DNA of 64,000 bases from Shinella sp. UYSO24 (GCA_902167985.1 CABHNZ010000009.1:62001-126000); one strand, 5' to 3'; shown: positions 30,245 through 40,277, counted from the first letter of the stretch. Made by a program: numbers and translations. The notes: a model not told the origin generated them from the sequence alone.

Positions 30245-31108
30245 ATGACAGCCATGTCCGCAGACCGCACCATGATCAAGATAGCGATGTCGGCTCCGTA
30301 TCTCGCACGCGAGGAAGAGCGTGATCTCGCCATTCGCTGGAAGGACGGTCACGACCAGAATGCCCGCAACCAGATCGCTCTTGCCCATATGCGCCTGGTC
30401 ATTTCGATGGCATCCAAGTTCCGCGGCTTCGGCCTTCCGATGAGCGACCTCGTTCAAGAAGGCTATGTAGGGCTGCTGGAAGCGGCGGCAAGGTTCGAGC
30501 CGGCGCGCGATGTGCGTTTCTCCACTTACGCAAGCTGGTGGATCCGCGCCTCGATGCAGGATTATATCCTTCGCAACTGGTCGATTGTCCGCGGAGGCAC
30601 GAGTTCGGCGCAGAAGGCACTGTTCTTCAATCTGCGCCGCCTGCGCGCCAAGCTTGCCCGAGGCGATTCCAATCTCACCGCCCGCGCCATTCATGAGGAG
30701 ATTGCCGCAGCCCTCGGTGTCAGCGTCTCCGACGTGCAGACGATGGATGCCCGGCTTTCCAGCAATGACGCCTCGCTTCAGGCGCCGACCATTGCCGGCG
30801 ATGCCGATAGCGGTGAGCGGCTGGACATGCTGGCGAGCTCCGAGCCCCTGCCGGACGAGCAGGTGTCCGGCATGATCGACGGCGAACGCCGGCTGAAATG
30901 GCTGCAGGGCGCGCTGACGAAGCTCAATGATCGCGAGAAGAAGATCATTCGCGCCCGTCGTCTGACGGATGATGGTGCGACGCTGGAAGCGCTCGGCGCC
31001 GAACTCGGGATTTCCAAGGAGCGTGTGCGGCAGATCGAAAGCCGGGCGATCGAGAAGCTGAAATCCGCTCTCGTGACATCCAATCCGCAGATGGCTGCCG
31101 TCTGCTGA
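30245..31108 (+). CDS. rpoH2: RNA polymerase sigma-32-type factor RpoH2
   Basis: 287-residue sigma-70-family factor of the RpoH group. Region 2 has DLVQEGYVGLLEAAARFEPARDVRFSTYASWWIRA; the RpoH box is QKALFFNLRRLR; region 4 is LGAELGISKERVRQIESRAIEKL. Length and the start MTAMSADRTMIKIAMSAPYLAREEE fit rhizobial RpoH2 rather than RpoH1. The ATG at 30245 has a good GGAG site. In Sinorhizobium RpoH2 is reported to be under general-stress sigma control, but no consensus EcfG promoter is visible in the 260 bases upstream. Confidence 0.92.
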   Translation: MTAMSADRTMIKIAMSAPYLAREEERDLAIRWKDGHDQNARNQIALAHMRLVISMASKFRGFGLPMSDLVQEGYVGLLEAAARFEPARDVRFSTYASWWIRASMQDYILRNWSIVRGGTSSAQKALFFNLRRLRAKLARGDSNLTARAIHEEIAAALGVSVSDVQTMDARLSSNDASLQAPTIAGDADSGERLDMLASSEPLPDEQVSGMIDGERRLKWLQGALTKLNDREKKIIRARRLTDDGATLEALGAELGISKERVRQIESRAIEKLKSALVTSNPQMAAVC

Positions 31109-31168
31109 TTTCTGTCGGCACATACTGTCCGATTTTGACGTATCAGGCTCGTCGGCGGTCCGGCGGGC

Positions 31169-32680
31169 CTATTCGGATATGATCTTCACGCGCTGACCGG
31201 GCGCAAGCGTGCCGCCGACGGGGATGGCATTGATCAGCTTGAACAGGTCAAGCTTGCGGTCCGTGCCCATCATGCGGGCCGAGAGCGAGGCGATCGTGTC
31301 GTGTGCGCCAACCGTGACAACTCTCACCCTCAAGGGCTTCAGGGATGCGATTTCGGCAGGCGTCATGCGGCGGAAGCTGTCGCGCAGCGTCTGGGCGGTG
31401 TTTTCCAGTGCATCGCTGCCCTTCGGCACGGCCGTCAGGAAGCGGAAAATCTGGTTGTTGACGCGGATCACCGTCACGTCGAAATCCCAGCGGTCCGCGG
31501 AGGCGCGGGCGGTTGCGGCGGGCAGGCCGTTCAGCGTCGTTTCGTGGACCGTATCGGGCTGCAGGCCGGCGACCCAGCCGCTTGTCAGGTAGTTGGCGAG
31601 GCTTGTCGTGTCTCCGGCGGCAACGCCATCGAAGCGGATGGCGGCCTCGTTGGGCCCGGTCGCGAGGACAGCCTCGACCTTGTTGTCGATCCTGAAGTCC
31701 GGCGGCACGTCAAAGCGTATGCCAAGCCCGCCATGCAGGAAGGTCTGGCCGCGGACATAGCCTTCCTGCGGGCTGTCGCCGTAAAGCAGGCCATCGATGC
31801 CGGCGAGGAAATAGTCCCGCCCGCGATCGCCGACGGTGCCTTCCTGGCCGAAATTGCGGGCGTGCTGGCGTGCCAGTTCCACGCGCTGCGCCGAGTTCGG
31901 GTGGCTCGACAGGAAGTCGAGGCTCTGATCGTTATCCGGATCGGCCGAAGAATAGCGGGCATAGGCCGCCATGGAATCGAGGAAGCGCGACGCGGCATAG
32001 GGGTCGTAGCCCGCTTCGCCCAGCATGCGGATGCCGATCGCATCCGCCTGCAATTCCTGCTGGCGGGAGAAGGCTGCGAGGCGAAGCTTGCCGCGCGCAA
32101 GCGCCTGCTTGCCGGCAAGATCGCTGGACAGGACTTCGGCGACGACCTGACTGGCGATCACTTCCGCTTCTTCGCGGCGCTGGCGTTCGATGCCGTGATT
32201 GGCGGTCACATGGCCCATTTCATGGGAGAGGACCGCTGCGACCTCCGAAGCGTCGTTTGCGAGGGCGAGAAGGCCGCGGGTGACGTAGAGATAGCCGCCG
32301 GGCAGCGCGAAGGCGTTGATGGCCGGGGAATTGAGGATGGTGATGCGGAAGGACTGGTTCGGATTTTCCGAGACGGCCGTCAGCGCACCGGCGATGCGGG
32401 CAACGAGGCGTTCGGTCTTGGCATCCTTGTATTCGCCGCCATAGCTTGCGACGATTCGCGGATGTTCGCGCGCGCCCATCTGGGCACGGGGATCGTTCTT
32501 CTGAACCTGTTCGACAATCTGCGGCGTGGTCGAGGGCGCAACGTTCGGCGTATAGGCTTGATCGAACATCGACTGGCAGCTTGCCAGCGCCAGTCCTGTT
32601 ATTACCAGTGTCGACGCAAGCCTGAAGCCGCGGCCCAGCGTAAACGCTTCGGGTCTGGTCATCCTCTTGTCTGGCACCAT
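31169..32680 (-). CDS. M48 metalloprotease lipoprotein with C-terminal LysM-like domain
   Basis: Predicted periplasm-facing lipoprotein of about 504 residues: signal peptide with lipobox LALASC, M48 Zn-protease site LSHEMGHVTANHG with third ligand Glu in RQQELQADAIG, and a C-terminal LysM-like module (TVGAHDTIASLSARMMGTDR...PGQRVKIIS). Likely similar to BepA/YfgC-type quality-control proteases. Start ATG 32680 (MVPDKRM) or ATG 32662; longer frames are meaningless. The gene is intact. It is codirectional with thiQPB but separated from it by about 240 bases. Confidence 0.88.
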   Translation of the reverse strand: MVPDKRMTRPEAFTLGRGFRLASTLVITGLALASCQSMFDQAYTPNVAPSTTPQIVEQVQKNDPRAQMGAREHPRIVASYGGEYKDAKTERLVARIAGALTAVSENPNQSFRITILNSPAINAFALPGGYLYVTRGLLALANDASEVAAVLSHEMGHVTANHGIERQRREEAEVIASQVVAEVLSSDLAGKQALARGKLRLAAFSRQQELQADAIGIRMLGEAGYDPYAASRFLDSMAAYARYSSADPDNDQSLDFLSSHPNSAQRVELARQHARNFGQEGTVGDRGRDYFLAGIDGLLYGDSPQEGYVRGQTFLHGGLGIRFDVPPDFRIDNKVEAVLATGPNEAAIRFDGVAAGDTTSLANYLTSGWVAGLQPDTVHETTLNGLPAATARASADRWDFDVTVIRVNNQIFRFLTAVPKGSDALENTAQTLRDSFRRMTPAEIASLKPLRVRVVTVGAHDTIASLSARMMGTDRKLDLFKLINAIPVGGTLAPGQRVKIISE

Positions 32681-32918
32681 CGTGTCTCGGCCCACTATCC
32701 GGCATATCGGACCCTCATAGTCCGGCCGCTTCCTTACTCTTTCTGGCTTAGCGACAAACGCGCGGCCTGCACAGATCATACTATCGAAATATATGTTACC
32801 GAGCGGTTTTCGAATGTGATTGCGATTGGCCTTAGCCGATGCCATTTTCGGGCGTCCAAATTGTGGCGCGCCTACCAGAGTGTGCATGGCGATCCTGACG
32901 GGTCCTTGCCATAGCGGA

Positions 32919-33667
32919 TTATCCGGTGTGGAGAAAGTCCCTGACTGCTTCGCTATCGGATTGAAAGAAAGCCGTTTTCTCCGTGCGGATGAGGATCTTT
33001 CCGTCATCGATGAAGATGACGTGGTCGGCGACACGGCGAACCTCTTCCGGATCATGGGTGACGATCAGCACGGTATTGCCGCTTTCTCGATGCAGGTCGA
33101 GAAGGAGATTTCGCATCGATTGGCGAAGGCCGGGATCGAGTGCGGCGAAAGGCTCGTCGAGAACCAGAACCGGCTTCTTTCGGACGAGTGCGCGGGCAAA
33201 GGCGACGCGCTGACGTTCGCCACCTGAAGATCCGGCGGCATGCGCTTGCCGAAGCCATCAAGGCCGACGCGCTCCAGGGCGTGTTCTATCTGCGCCCTGT
33301 CGGCCGCATCGAGGCGCAGGGCCGGGCTGATGCCGAGGCCGATATTGGTTGCGACATCGAGATGGGCGAAGAGATTGTTCTCCTGAAAGATGATCGATAC
33401 GGGCCGCCTGGATGGATGCCAGCCGGTCACATCTTCGCAAGTGATGCGGATCCTGCCGGCTGATGGTGTGGCAAAGCCGGCGACGAGGTTGAGCAGGGTG
33501 GATTTTCCGGCGCCCGATGCGCCGGTGATCGCGGTAATGGCGCCGGCCGGGATGGCGCAGTCGAAACGGAAGTCGCGGCCGCCGAGGCGCAGTTCGACAT
33601 GTTCGAGTTCAATGCCGGCCATCTGCATGTCAGCGGTTTCTGTGCCGGGCGGCATCTTGTCAGGCAT
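32919..33667 (-). CDS. thiQ: thiamine ABC transporter ATPase (one frameshift)
   Basis: ATPase of the thiamine/TPP importer, 249 residues after repair. Walker A GASGAGKST; Q-loop IIFQENNLFAHLDV; signature LSGGERQRVAFARAL; Walker B VLVLDEPFAALDP. The signature spans the break: near 33228 GATCTTCAGG should read GAT CTT TCA GGT. The start overlaps the thiP stop by 8 bases, showing translational coupling. It is the last gene of the thiB-thiP-thiQ operon under the TPP riboswitch. Confidence 0.92.
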
Positions 33668-35282
33668 TCCGTCTGTCTTTCTCGCGGCCGGCCGTGCCGA
33701 TCATGGTGAGGACCAGGCAGATGACGCCGAGGATAAGGGCAAGGCCATCGGCATCGTTGCTGCGATAGCTGGCAAGCCTGTTATAGACCAGCCAGGGAAG
33801 TGTGGTGAAATCGCTTGAGCCGAAAAGCGCCACGGCACCAAGATCGCCCAGCGACAGAGCCATAGCAAAGGAAAGCGCCATCAGCATCGGCCGGATGAGG
33901 ACCGGAAGGTCGATATGGCGGATGCGGGGCCAGCCGGCAAGGCCGAGACTTGCCGCGAGGCGGTCGGTCCTGAGGCGATGGGCTTCCACCGCGGGGCCGA
34001 GGACGCGCATGACAAAGGGAAGTGCCATCAGCGCGTTGACCAGCGCCACGAGCACCGGGGCGAAGCGGCTGACATCGCCGATCGGGCGCAGCGCCAGGAA
34101 CCAACCGGTGCCGAGCACGACCGGTGGCACGAGCAGGACGAGGGATGAGAGGCCGGCAAGAGCGACAGACAGGGCTTTCAGCCCTCGGCCGGACGGTGCT
34201 GCCTGCGCAATGGCGCGACGCGCATTGATGATGAAAATGGCAAGGCCGAGCGCGAGCAAGCCGGAGGTAAGTGCTACCCCGAGGCTTGTCGCCGCAGCCT
34301 TGAGAAAGATGTCGCTGGTTGCCAGCCGGACGAGATCGGCGCGAAGGCCCGCGATCGCGATCGAGGCCAGCGGCAGGACGAGGAAGACGGCGGCGACTGC
34401 GATGACGATCGCATCCCATGCTTTGGCCGCTGGCCCTGCGCCATCGAAGCGGCGCGGTGGTCTGCCGGCTGTCAGGCCCCAGGCCTCGGGAGCGGGGAAG
34501 GCGGATATCAGCGCCAGAAGGATGGCCGTCACGCCAATCTGCAGGAAGGCAAGCGCGATCGCACGCGGCGGGTCGAAATCGAAATGCAGCGACTGGTAGA
34601 TCGCAACTTCCAGCGTGGTTGCCGCCGGGCCTCCGCCGAGCACGAGGACGAGGGTGAAGCTCGTCGCGCAAAGCATGTAGACGAGGCCGGCAATGCCGGG
34701 CACGACACGGCGCAAGGCAGGCCATTCGATCAGGCGAAAGACGGAGAGCGGCTTCATGCCGAGGCCGGAGGCGATCAGCCAGTATTCCGCCGGCAGGCGT
34801 TCCAGCGAGGCCAGAAGCAGGCGGGTCGCCAGTGGAAGATTGAAGAAGACATGGGCGATCAGGATGCCGGAGAGGCCATAGATGCTGACCGGCTGGGTGG
34901 CGCCCAAGGCGATCAGCGTCTGGTTGGCAATGCCCTGTCGCCCCCAGATGCCGATCAGGCCGAGCGCGCCGATCAGTACCGGCAGGCCCATGGGAACGGC
35001 CATCAGCCGGATGATCCAGATGCGGCCGGGGAATGAAGGCCGCCGCGCGAGTGCGAGCGCGACGGGCAGGGCAAGCCCCACCGACAGAAGCGTCGAGAGG
35101 AAAGCCTGCCAGATCGTGAAGGACAGGATGCGCCAGGTATAGGCCGTCATGAGCCGGCTACCGGATGTGCCGGCGTCCCACAAGAGAAGCGCGAGGACTG
35201 CAATGCCGACGAAAGCCAGGACGAGCATCAGCGCCAGAACGCCGCCGCCGATTGCCCGCCTTGTCTCTCGTTCCGTCAGCAT
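33660..35282 (-). CDS. thiP: thiamine ABC transporter permease
   Basis: Inner-membrane permease, 540 residues, with about twelve hydrophobic segments arranged as two homologous permease modules. Each has an EAA-like loop (ASLERLPAEYWLIASGLG; TDRLAASLGLAGWPRI). The length fits ThiP. Intact. It follows thiB with a 3-base gap, and its end overlaps thiQ. Confidence 0.93.
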   Translation of the reverse strand: MLTERETRRAIGGGVLALMLVLAFVGIAVLALLLWDAGTSGSRLMTAYTWRILSFTIWQAFLSTLLSVGLALPVALALARRPSFPGRIWIIRLMAVPMGLPVLIGALGLIGIWGRQGIANQTLIALGATQPVSIYGLSGILIAHVFFNLPLATRLLLASLERLPAEYWLIASGLGMKPLSVFRLIEWPALRRVVPGIAGLVYMLCATSFTLVLVLGGGPAATTLEVAIYQSLHFDFDPPRAIALAFLQIGVTAILLALISAFPAPEAWGLTAGRPPRRFDGAGPAAKAWDAIVIAVAAVFLVLPLASIAIAGLRADLVRLATSDIFLKAAATSLGVALTSGLLALGLAIFIINARRAIAQAAPSGRGLKALSVALAGLSSLVLLVPPVVLGTGWFLALRPIGDVSRFAPVLVALVNALMALPFVMRVLGPAVEAHRLRTDRLAASLGLAGWPRIRHIDLPVLIRPMLMALSFAMALSLGDLGAVALFGSSDFTTLPWLVYNRLASYRSNDADGLALILGVICLVLTMIGTAGREKDRRNA

Positions 35283-35285
35283 CGA

Positions 35286-36298
35286 TCAGTTCATGCTCAT
35301 GGCGTTCAGCCACTCATCGATCCAGGCCTGACGGTTCTTCGCGACTTCATCTGAGCCCATGAGGAAGGTCTTCTTCGGCTGGACGAGCTTGCTGAACGCA
35401 TCCGGCAACGGCGTCGAGGTGGCGGAGACCGGCATCATCCAGTTGGTGGTCGGGATGACATCCTGCACAGAGGGCGAGACGAGGAACTGCAGGAACTGCT
35501 TGGCGAGATCGCGGTTTTTCGATCCTTTCAGAAGGCCGGCGACCTCGATCTGGATATAGTGGCCTTCGGAGAATTCCGCTGCCTGATAGCGGTCGGTCTT
35601 TTCCTCTACCATGTGGTAGGCGGGGGACGTCGTGTAGGAGAGCACCATCGGCACTTCGCCCTTGGTGAACATGCCATAGGCTTCCGACCAGCCCGGCGTC
35701 ACCGTCAATACGCGCTTTCTGAGCTTTGCCCAGGCTTCCGGTGCCTTGTCACCATAGACCGATTTCACCCAGAGAAGCAGGCCGAGGCCGGGGGTCGAGG
35801 TGCGCGGGTCTTCGATGGCGATCTTCTGCGACGGATCTCCGTCAACGAGCTCCTTGAGGCTCTTCGGCGGGTTCTTGACCGTCTGCGTTTCGTAGATCAC
35901 GGCAAAATGGCCGTAGTCATAGGGAATGAACGTGTCATCGGCATAATTGCCGGGAACCTTCACCCCGCTCGTATCGATGCCGGCCGGTGCGAAAAGGCCG
36001 GTGGCCTTGGCTTCCGAGACGAGGTTGGTGTCGAGACCGACGACCACGTCCGCCTTCGTTGCCTCGCCTTCGAGCTTCAGACGCGTCAGAAGCGCAACGC
36101 CATCCGCAACGCTGACGAAATCGACCTTGCAGCCGCAGGTCTTTTCAAAGGCAGCCTTCACCTTGGGGCCGGGGCCCAGTCCGAGGTGAAGCTTTCATAG
36201 GTATAGACGGTGAGCGTCTTTTCCTGCGCGAAGGCAGGAGCGGCAAAGGCGGCGACAGCAGCCGCGGCAGCCAGAAACGGCAAGAGAATTTTACGCAT
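35286..36298 (-). CDS. thiB: thiamine-binding periplasmic protein (one frameshift)
   Basis: 337 residues after repair. The signal peptide [20 protein letters not shown] ends at an AFA-Q cleavage site; then [18 protein letters not shown]. The break near 36178 shortens a GGGG run (GACTGGGCCCC for GAC TGG GGC CCC); one G joins the signal part to [22 protein letters not shown]. Without repair only a leaderless fragment beginning at 36161 would be seen. The ATG at 36298 has GAGGAGG eight bases upstream. First gene of the thiamine uptake operon, directly behind a TPP riboswitch. Confidence 0.93.
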
Positions 36299-36350
36299 CA
36301 GGGCCTCCTCAATTGACAGTTACAAGGGGAGTAGCCGCTGGTGCGTAGCC

Positions 36351-36446
36351 GTCTAATCCCTCCGCCGGTCTTAACCGGATCAGGTTCCGCGGGTTGGCTT
36401 TCAAAGCCTCTCAGCCCATGCGAAACCGCATGGGCACCCCGTTAGA
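36351..36446 (-). ncRNA. TPP riboswitch (THI element) controlling thiBPQ
   Basis: Read on the minus strand it carries the aptamer hallmarks: GGGGTGCCC, GGGCTGAGAGG, ACCCGCGGAACCTGATC and CCGGTTA...CCGGCGGAGGGA. It lies 52 bases upstream of the thiB ATG. No T-run terminator follows. The short stretch CTACTCCCC before the GAGGAGG ribosome-binding site could mask it, suggesting translational control (inference). Confidence 0.97.
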
Positions 36447-36558
36447 GCGCCATCAGATGTAGCGGGGGCGGAATTTTCTGGCAAGAGGGTGTCGGGCCTC
36501 ACGATCGGGAGCCGTCATCCATCGGTCAGGCCCCGGTCATGCCTTGGCCATGCCTCGA

Positions 36559-36953
36559 TCATGCGCCTGACATATCCATATACATGACTTCCCAGACATG
36601 GCCGTCGAGATCCTGAAAACTGGCCCCATACATCGGGCCCATCTCGAGATTGGGTTTCCATTCGCCGCCACCGGCGGCCAGCGCCTTTGCCTTCCAGTCG
36701 TCGACCTCTTCGCGGCTTGAGGCGGACAGGCAGTTCAGCACTTCCTTGGTGCGGCGGCGTCGGCGATTTCGGTGTTGATGAAGCCGCTGAATTTCTCATG
36801 GCTCAAAAGCATGATGAATATATGATCGCTGACGACGATGCAGCTCGCCGTTTCATCGGAGAAATCCGGGTTCAGCTTCAGTCCGAGCGCTTCATAAAAG
36901 CGGGTGGCCCGTTCTACATTCTCGACCGGCAGGTTGACGAAAATCATGCGCAT
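36559..36953 (-). CDS. VOC-superfamily (glyoxalase-like) protein (one frameshift)
   Basis: 131 residues after repair. N-terminal MRMIFVNLPVENVERATRFYEALGLKLNP, C-terminal GPMYGASFQDLDGHVWEVMYM, the paired beta-alpha-beta pattern of VOC proteins. The frame breaks near 36750 (GCACCAAGG for GCA ACC AAG G or similar), joining INTEIADAA to TKEVLNCLSASSREEVDDW. The ATG at 36953 has GGAGGAG upstream. The substrate is unknown; it resembles the lactoylglutathione lyase-like YaeR/PhnB-type proteins. Confidence 0.85.
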
Positions 36954-37033
36954 GGATCGCTCCTCCTTCTCCAACTCCCGGTGAGATAAGCGGGAAACCG
37001 CAAAGGGAAAGACCTTGGCCGCCAAGCTCTGAC

Positions 37034-37444
37034 TTAAAGAGTGGGCTTATGGAAGACCTTGAGCTCCGGCGGCACCAGGGCCAGACCGCCGGTGCGGTCG
37101 GCCAGAGCGTAGTCGATCGTCTGTTCCAGTGCGTGGGGCATGACGGGCTTGGTCAGCACGCCAAGTGCGCCCGCGACGCCGTGAGCGACCGCTTCGGGAT
37201 TGGCGGTCATGAAGATGACGGTCAGGCCATAGTCCTCGGCCAGTTCCCGACCGATCTCCGGTCCAGTTTTACCGTCGGAAAGATTGACGTCGACAAAGGC
37301 AATATCGGCGAATGCGGCCAGAGAGAGCGCATGCTTGCGCCCGCTCGCAAAGCCCGCAACCTTCAATCCCAGTTGCTCAATGGTTTCGGCCATATCCAGC
37401 GCAATCAGAAACTCGTCCTCAACGATGAGTACACGCTGGTCCAT
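37034..37444 (-). CDS. single-domain response regulator (receiver only)
   Basis: 136-residue receiver protein: VLIVEDEFLIALDM with the acidic pair, phospho-acceptor Asp in AFVDVNLSDGKTG, Thr in VIFMTANPE, Lys in VLTKPVMP. There is no output domain. Its receiver looks like those of PhyR/stress-type regulators (VEDE...DVNL.DG) but lacks a FATGY motif. A second ATG at 37492 would add 16 residues. An exact EcfG promoter and a CtrA-like box lie upstream, suggesting general stress control. Intact. No histidine kinase is adjacent. Confidence 0.88.
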   Translation of the reverse strand: MDQRVLIVEDEFLIALDMAETIEQLGLKVAGFASGRKHALSLAAFADIAFVDVNLSDGKTGPEIGRELAEDYGLTVIFMTANPEAVAHGVAGALGVLTKPVMPHALEQTIDYALADRTGGLALVPPELKVFHKPTL

Positions 37445-37556
37445 GGCTTCACCCGCCTGCCGACGACGCGATACATTTGTCAGCATTGACATCCCCGTTT
37501 GGTTTTACGCGACCGAGATGGCACGAGATAATCTGCACCATTCCCTACGCACCCCG

Positions 37557-37582
37557 AACGCGGGGGCAGGATGGTTTGTTCC
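37557..37582 (-). promoter_or_regulatory. EcfG (RpoE2-type) general-stress promoter of the receiver gene
   Basis: On the minus strand GGAAC, 17 bases, CGTT: an exact consensus match pointing at the receiver gene about 110 bases ahead. Orientation and spacing are correct. It is a sequence match only, with no measured transcript. Confidence 0.75.
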
Positions 37583-37604
37583 GTCATGCGACAAAATAGA
37601 ACAG

Positions 37605-37640
37605 AATTAAGGTTTCGTTAAATATAACAAAACCTTAATT
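37605..37640. repeat. AT-rich inverted repeat containing a CtrA-like box
   Basis: AATTAAGGTTT / AAACCTTAATT forms an 11-bp dyad, 11 bases after the minus-strand ABC-F gene. Its left part contains TTAA-GGTTTCG-TTAA (37607-37621), a consensus CtrA box. It may be a weak terminator for the ABC-F gene, an operator for the receiver gene, or both. Confidence 0.5.
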
Positions 37641-37650
37641 TCTATGAGCG

Positions 37651-39469
37651 TCAGCCTTCGAGCTCTTCGCGGAGCATTTCCAGCTCCAGCCATTCCTCTT
37701 CCATCTTGGTCAGGCCGTCGCGCAGCTTTTCCATTTCGGCCGCCAGCTTGTTGAATGTGGCTGGATCCTTGGTGAAGAGGTTGGGGTCGGCCATCTTCTT
37801 TTCGCGTGCGGCGATCTCGGATTCTGCCTTGGCCATTTCCTTCGGCAGGTTTTCAAGCGCGAATTTCTGCTTGTAGGAGAGCTTGCCCTTGCCCTTCGGG
37901 GCGTCTGCGGCGGCAGTGCTTTCGGCCCGGGGCTTTTCAGCGGCTTTCTCCGCCTTGCGGCGTTCTTCCTGCGCGCCCTTGCGCTGTGCGAGCATGTCGG
38001 AATAACCGCCGGCATATTCAATCCAGCGCCCGTCGGGAGCGTCCGGTTCGGCCGGGGCGATCGTGGAGGTCACGGTGCGGTCGAGGAAGTCACGATCATG
38101 GCTGACGAGGATGACGGTGCCGTTATAGCCGGCAACGATTTCCTGCAGCAGGTCCAGCGTCTCGATATCGAGGTCGTTGGTCGGCTCGTCGAGGATCAGA
38201 AGGTTGGACGGGCGGGCCATGATGCGCGCCAGCATGAGGCGGGCGCGCTCGCCGCCCGAGAGGTTCTTGATCGGCGTGCGGATCTGTTCCGGCTGGAAGA
38301 GGAAATCCTTCATGTAGCCTGCGACATGGCGCTGCTCGCCATTGACCAGCAACGTCTCGCCGCGGCCGTCCGTCAGGTAATGGGACAGGGTGTCCTGCGG
38401 GTTCAGGTCCTCGCGCTTCTGGTCGAGCGTTGCGATTTCCAGATTGGTGCCGAGCTTTACCCAACCCTCGTCCGGTTCGAGCTGGCCCGTCAGCATCTTC
38501 AAAAGCGTCGTCTTGCCGGCGCCGTTCGGGCCAACAAAACCGATCCTGTCGCCGCGGTGGACGCGGATCGAAAAGGGAGCCACCACCGGCTTGCTATAGG
38601 TCTTGGTGATGCCTTCCGCTTCGATGACCAGCTTGCCGCTTTCCTTGCCTTCGCAACCGAGGCTGGATGGAGCCCTGCGGTCCCTTGTGGCCGCGATAGC
38701 TGGCGCGCATGGCCTGCAACTCGCCGACGCGGCGCATGTTGCGCTTGCGGCGGGCGGTGACGCCGTAGCGCATCCAGTGTTCTTCGCGCTCGATCGCCTT
38801 GCCGAGCTTGTGCTGTTCCAGCTCTTCCGCTTCCAGAACCTCGTCGCGCCAGGCTTCGAAATGGGAAAAGCCGCGGTCGAGACGGCGCGAGGTGCCGCGA
38901 TCGAGCCAGACGGTTGCTGTCGAGACCTTTTCGAGGAAACGACGGTCGTGGCTGATGAGGACAAGCGCGCTGCGCGTCTTGCGCAGCTCGTCTTCCAGCC
39001 ATTCGATCGTCGGCAGGTCGAGATGGTTGGTCGGCTCGTCGAGCATCAGGATATCGGGTTCCGGCGCCATGACACGGGCAAGGGCCGCACGGCGGGATTC
39101 ACCGCCCGAAAGGTTTTTCGGGTCTTCTTCGCCCGTCAGGCCCAGATGTTCGAGAAGGTAGGTGACGCGGTATGGATCGTCGCCCGGACCGAGGCCTGCT
39201 TCCGCATAGGCCTGAACCGTCGCGTAGCCGGCGAAATCCGGCGCCTGTTCGAGATAGCGGATGGTGGAGGAAGGATGGCGGAAGACTTCGCCCGACTGCG
39301 CCTCGACCATGCCGGCGGCGATCTTCATCAGCGTCGACTTGCCCGATCCATTGCGGCCGACAAGGCAGATGCGGTCGCCCGGCTCCACCTGAAGGCCGGC
39401 GCCGTTCAGCAGCGGCGTGCCGCCGAAGCTCAGGAAGATGTCGTCGAGTTTCAGGATTGGCGGTGCCAT
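37651..39469 (-). CDS. uup: ABC-F ATPase, Uup-like (two frameshifts)
   Basis: Soluble two-ATPase ABC-F protein of 606 residues after repair. First domain: Walker A GRNGSGKST, signature LSGGESRRAALAR, Walker B ILMLDEPTNHLDL. Second: GPNGAGKTT, LSGGERARLMLAR, LLILDEPTNDLDI. The C-terminal region is Lys-rich then coiled coil (AKAESEIAAREKKMADP...EEEWLELEMLREEL), as in Uup. Two one-base losses 11 bases apart (about 38663 and 38652) restore GSIQASVAEGKESGKLVIEAEGITKTY. The start is ATG 39469, just after the thiN stop. Family members act on translating ribosomes or DNA recombination. Confidence 0.9.
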
Positions 39470-39476
39470 AGGGCGT

Positions 39477-40125
39477 TCATGCTCCAGAAAGTCGTGAGGG
39501 CGGGCAAGGATCATGGCCCGTCCGCTCTTCAGATGGAATTCGACAGGGCCTTCCGCAACATTGGATACGGTACGGGACGAGCCGAAAGGCAGGGAATGGT
39601 TGGCAAGCGGGTAGCGTGCACCGAGAATGTCCAGGCCTTCGAGATCGGAAAGGCCAAGGACTGAAAAGAGCGCGCCTTGCGGCAGATCGAAGGTTTTGGC
39701 ACCGACCGGCAGAGGCATCGCCTCTTCGTCGCCGGAGGTCAACAGCACGTCATAGCCTTTTTCCGCAAGGCTCATGGCGTGCAGGAGGTGCTGGAGGGCA
39801 TGGTCCGTGCGCTCGCCGCCGAGCGCGCCGACGAAGATCATGCGTGTCGCGCCACGGGCGATGGCTTCCGCCGTGGCGATCTCGCCGTCCGTCTCGCTCT
39901 TGGCCGCGGGAAATGTCAGGCGCTCGATATCGGGCCAGCGCTCCGTCAGCGCTTCATCGGAACTGTCGAAATCTCCGACCCATAATTCCGGCGTCAGGCC
40001 CAGCACATCCGCATGGCGCATGCCGCTATCGGCGGCGATCACACGGCTGCCCGCCACCGCCGCGTTGATGCGGTCGGTGACGGCAAGATTGCGCCGAGCA
40101 GAATTGTGAAGGTCTTGTGCGCCAT
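39477..40125 (-). CDS. thiN: thiamine pyrophosphokinase (two frameshifts inferred)
   Basis: Transfers pyrophosphate from ATP to thiamine, making TPP; 216 residues after repair. Family motifs: VIAADSGMRHADVLGLTPELWVGDFDSSD, FPAAKSETDGEIA, GALGGERTDHALQHL. The first break (about 40092; GGCGCAAT for GGC GGC AAT) links the start MAHKTFTILLGGNLAVTD. As printed, the C-terminus runs in frame into the ABC-F gene. One base near 39487 gives RPHDFSGA and a TGA at 39477-39479, 8 bases before the ABC-F ATG, so the apparent fusion is probably false. It uses thiamine imported by the thiBPQ system encoded 3 kb away. Confidence 0.85.
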
Positions 40126-40277
40126 GGCCCTGCCCATAGCGCAAAGCGCCGCGAAAGGGAAATGTCGGCGCCGGTAATTCGCGCCGGTGTGAGGGCAGTG
40201 CAGGGCTGTCATGACGACCGGTCAGATTTGCTCCCATTGACGCAGGCCTTAGCAAGGCGTATCTGAACAGCCGTAAA

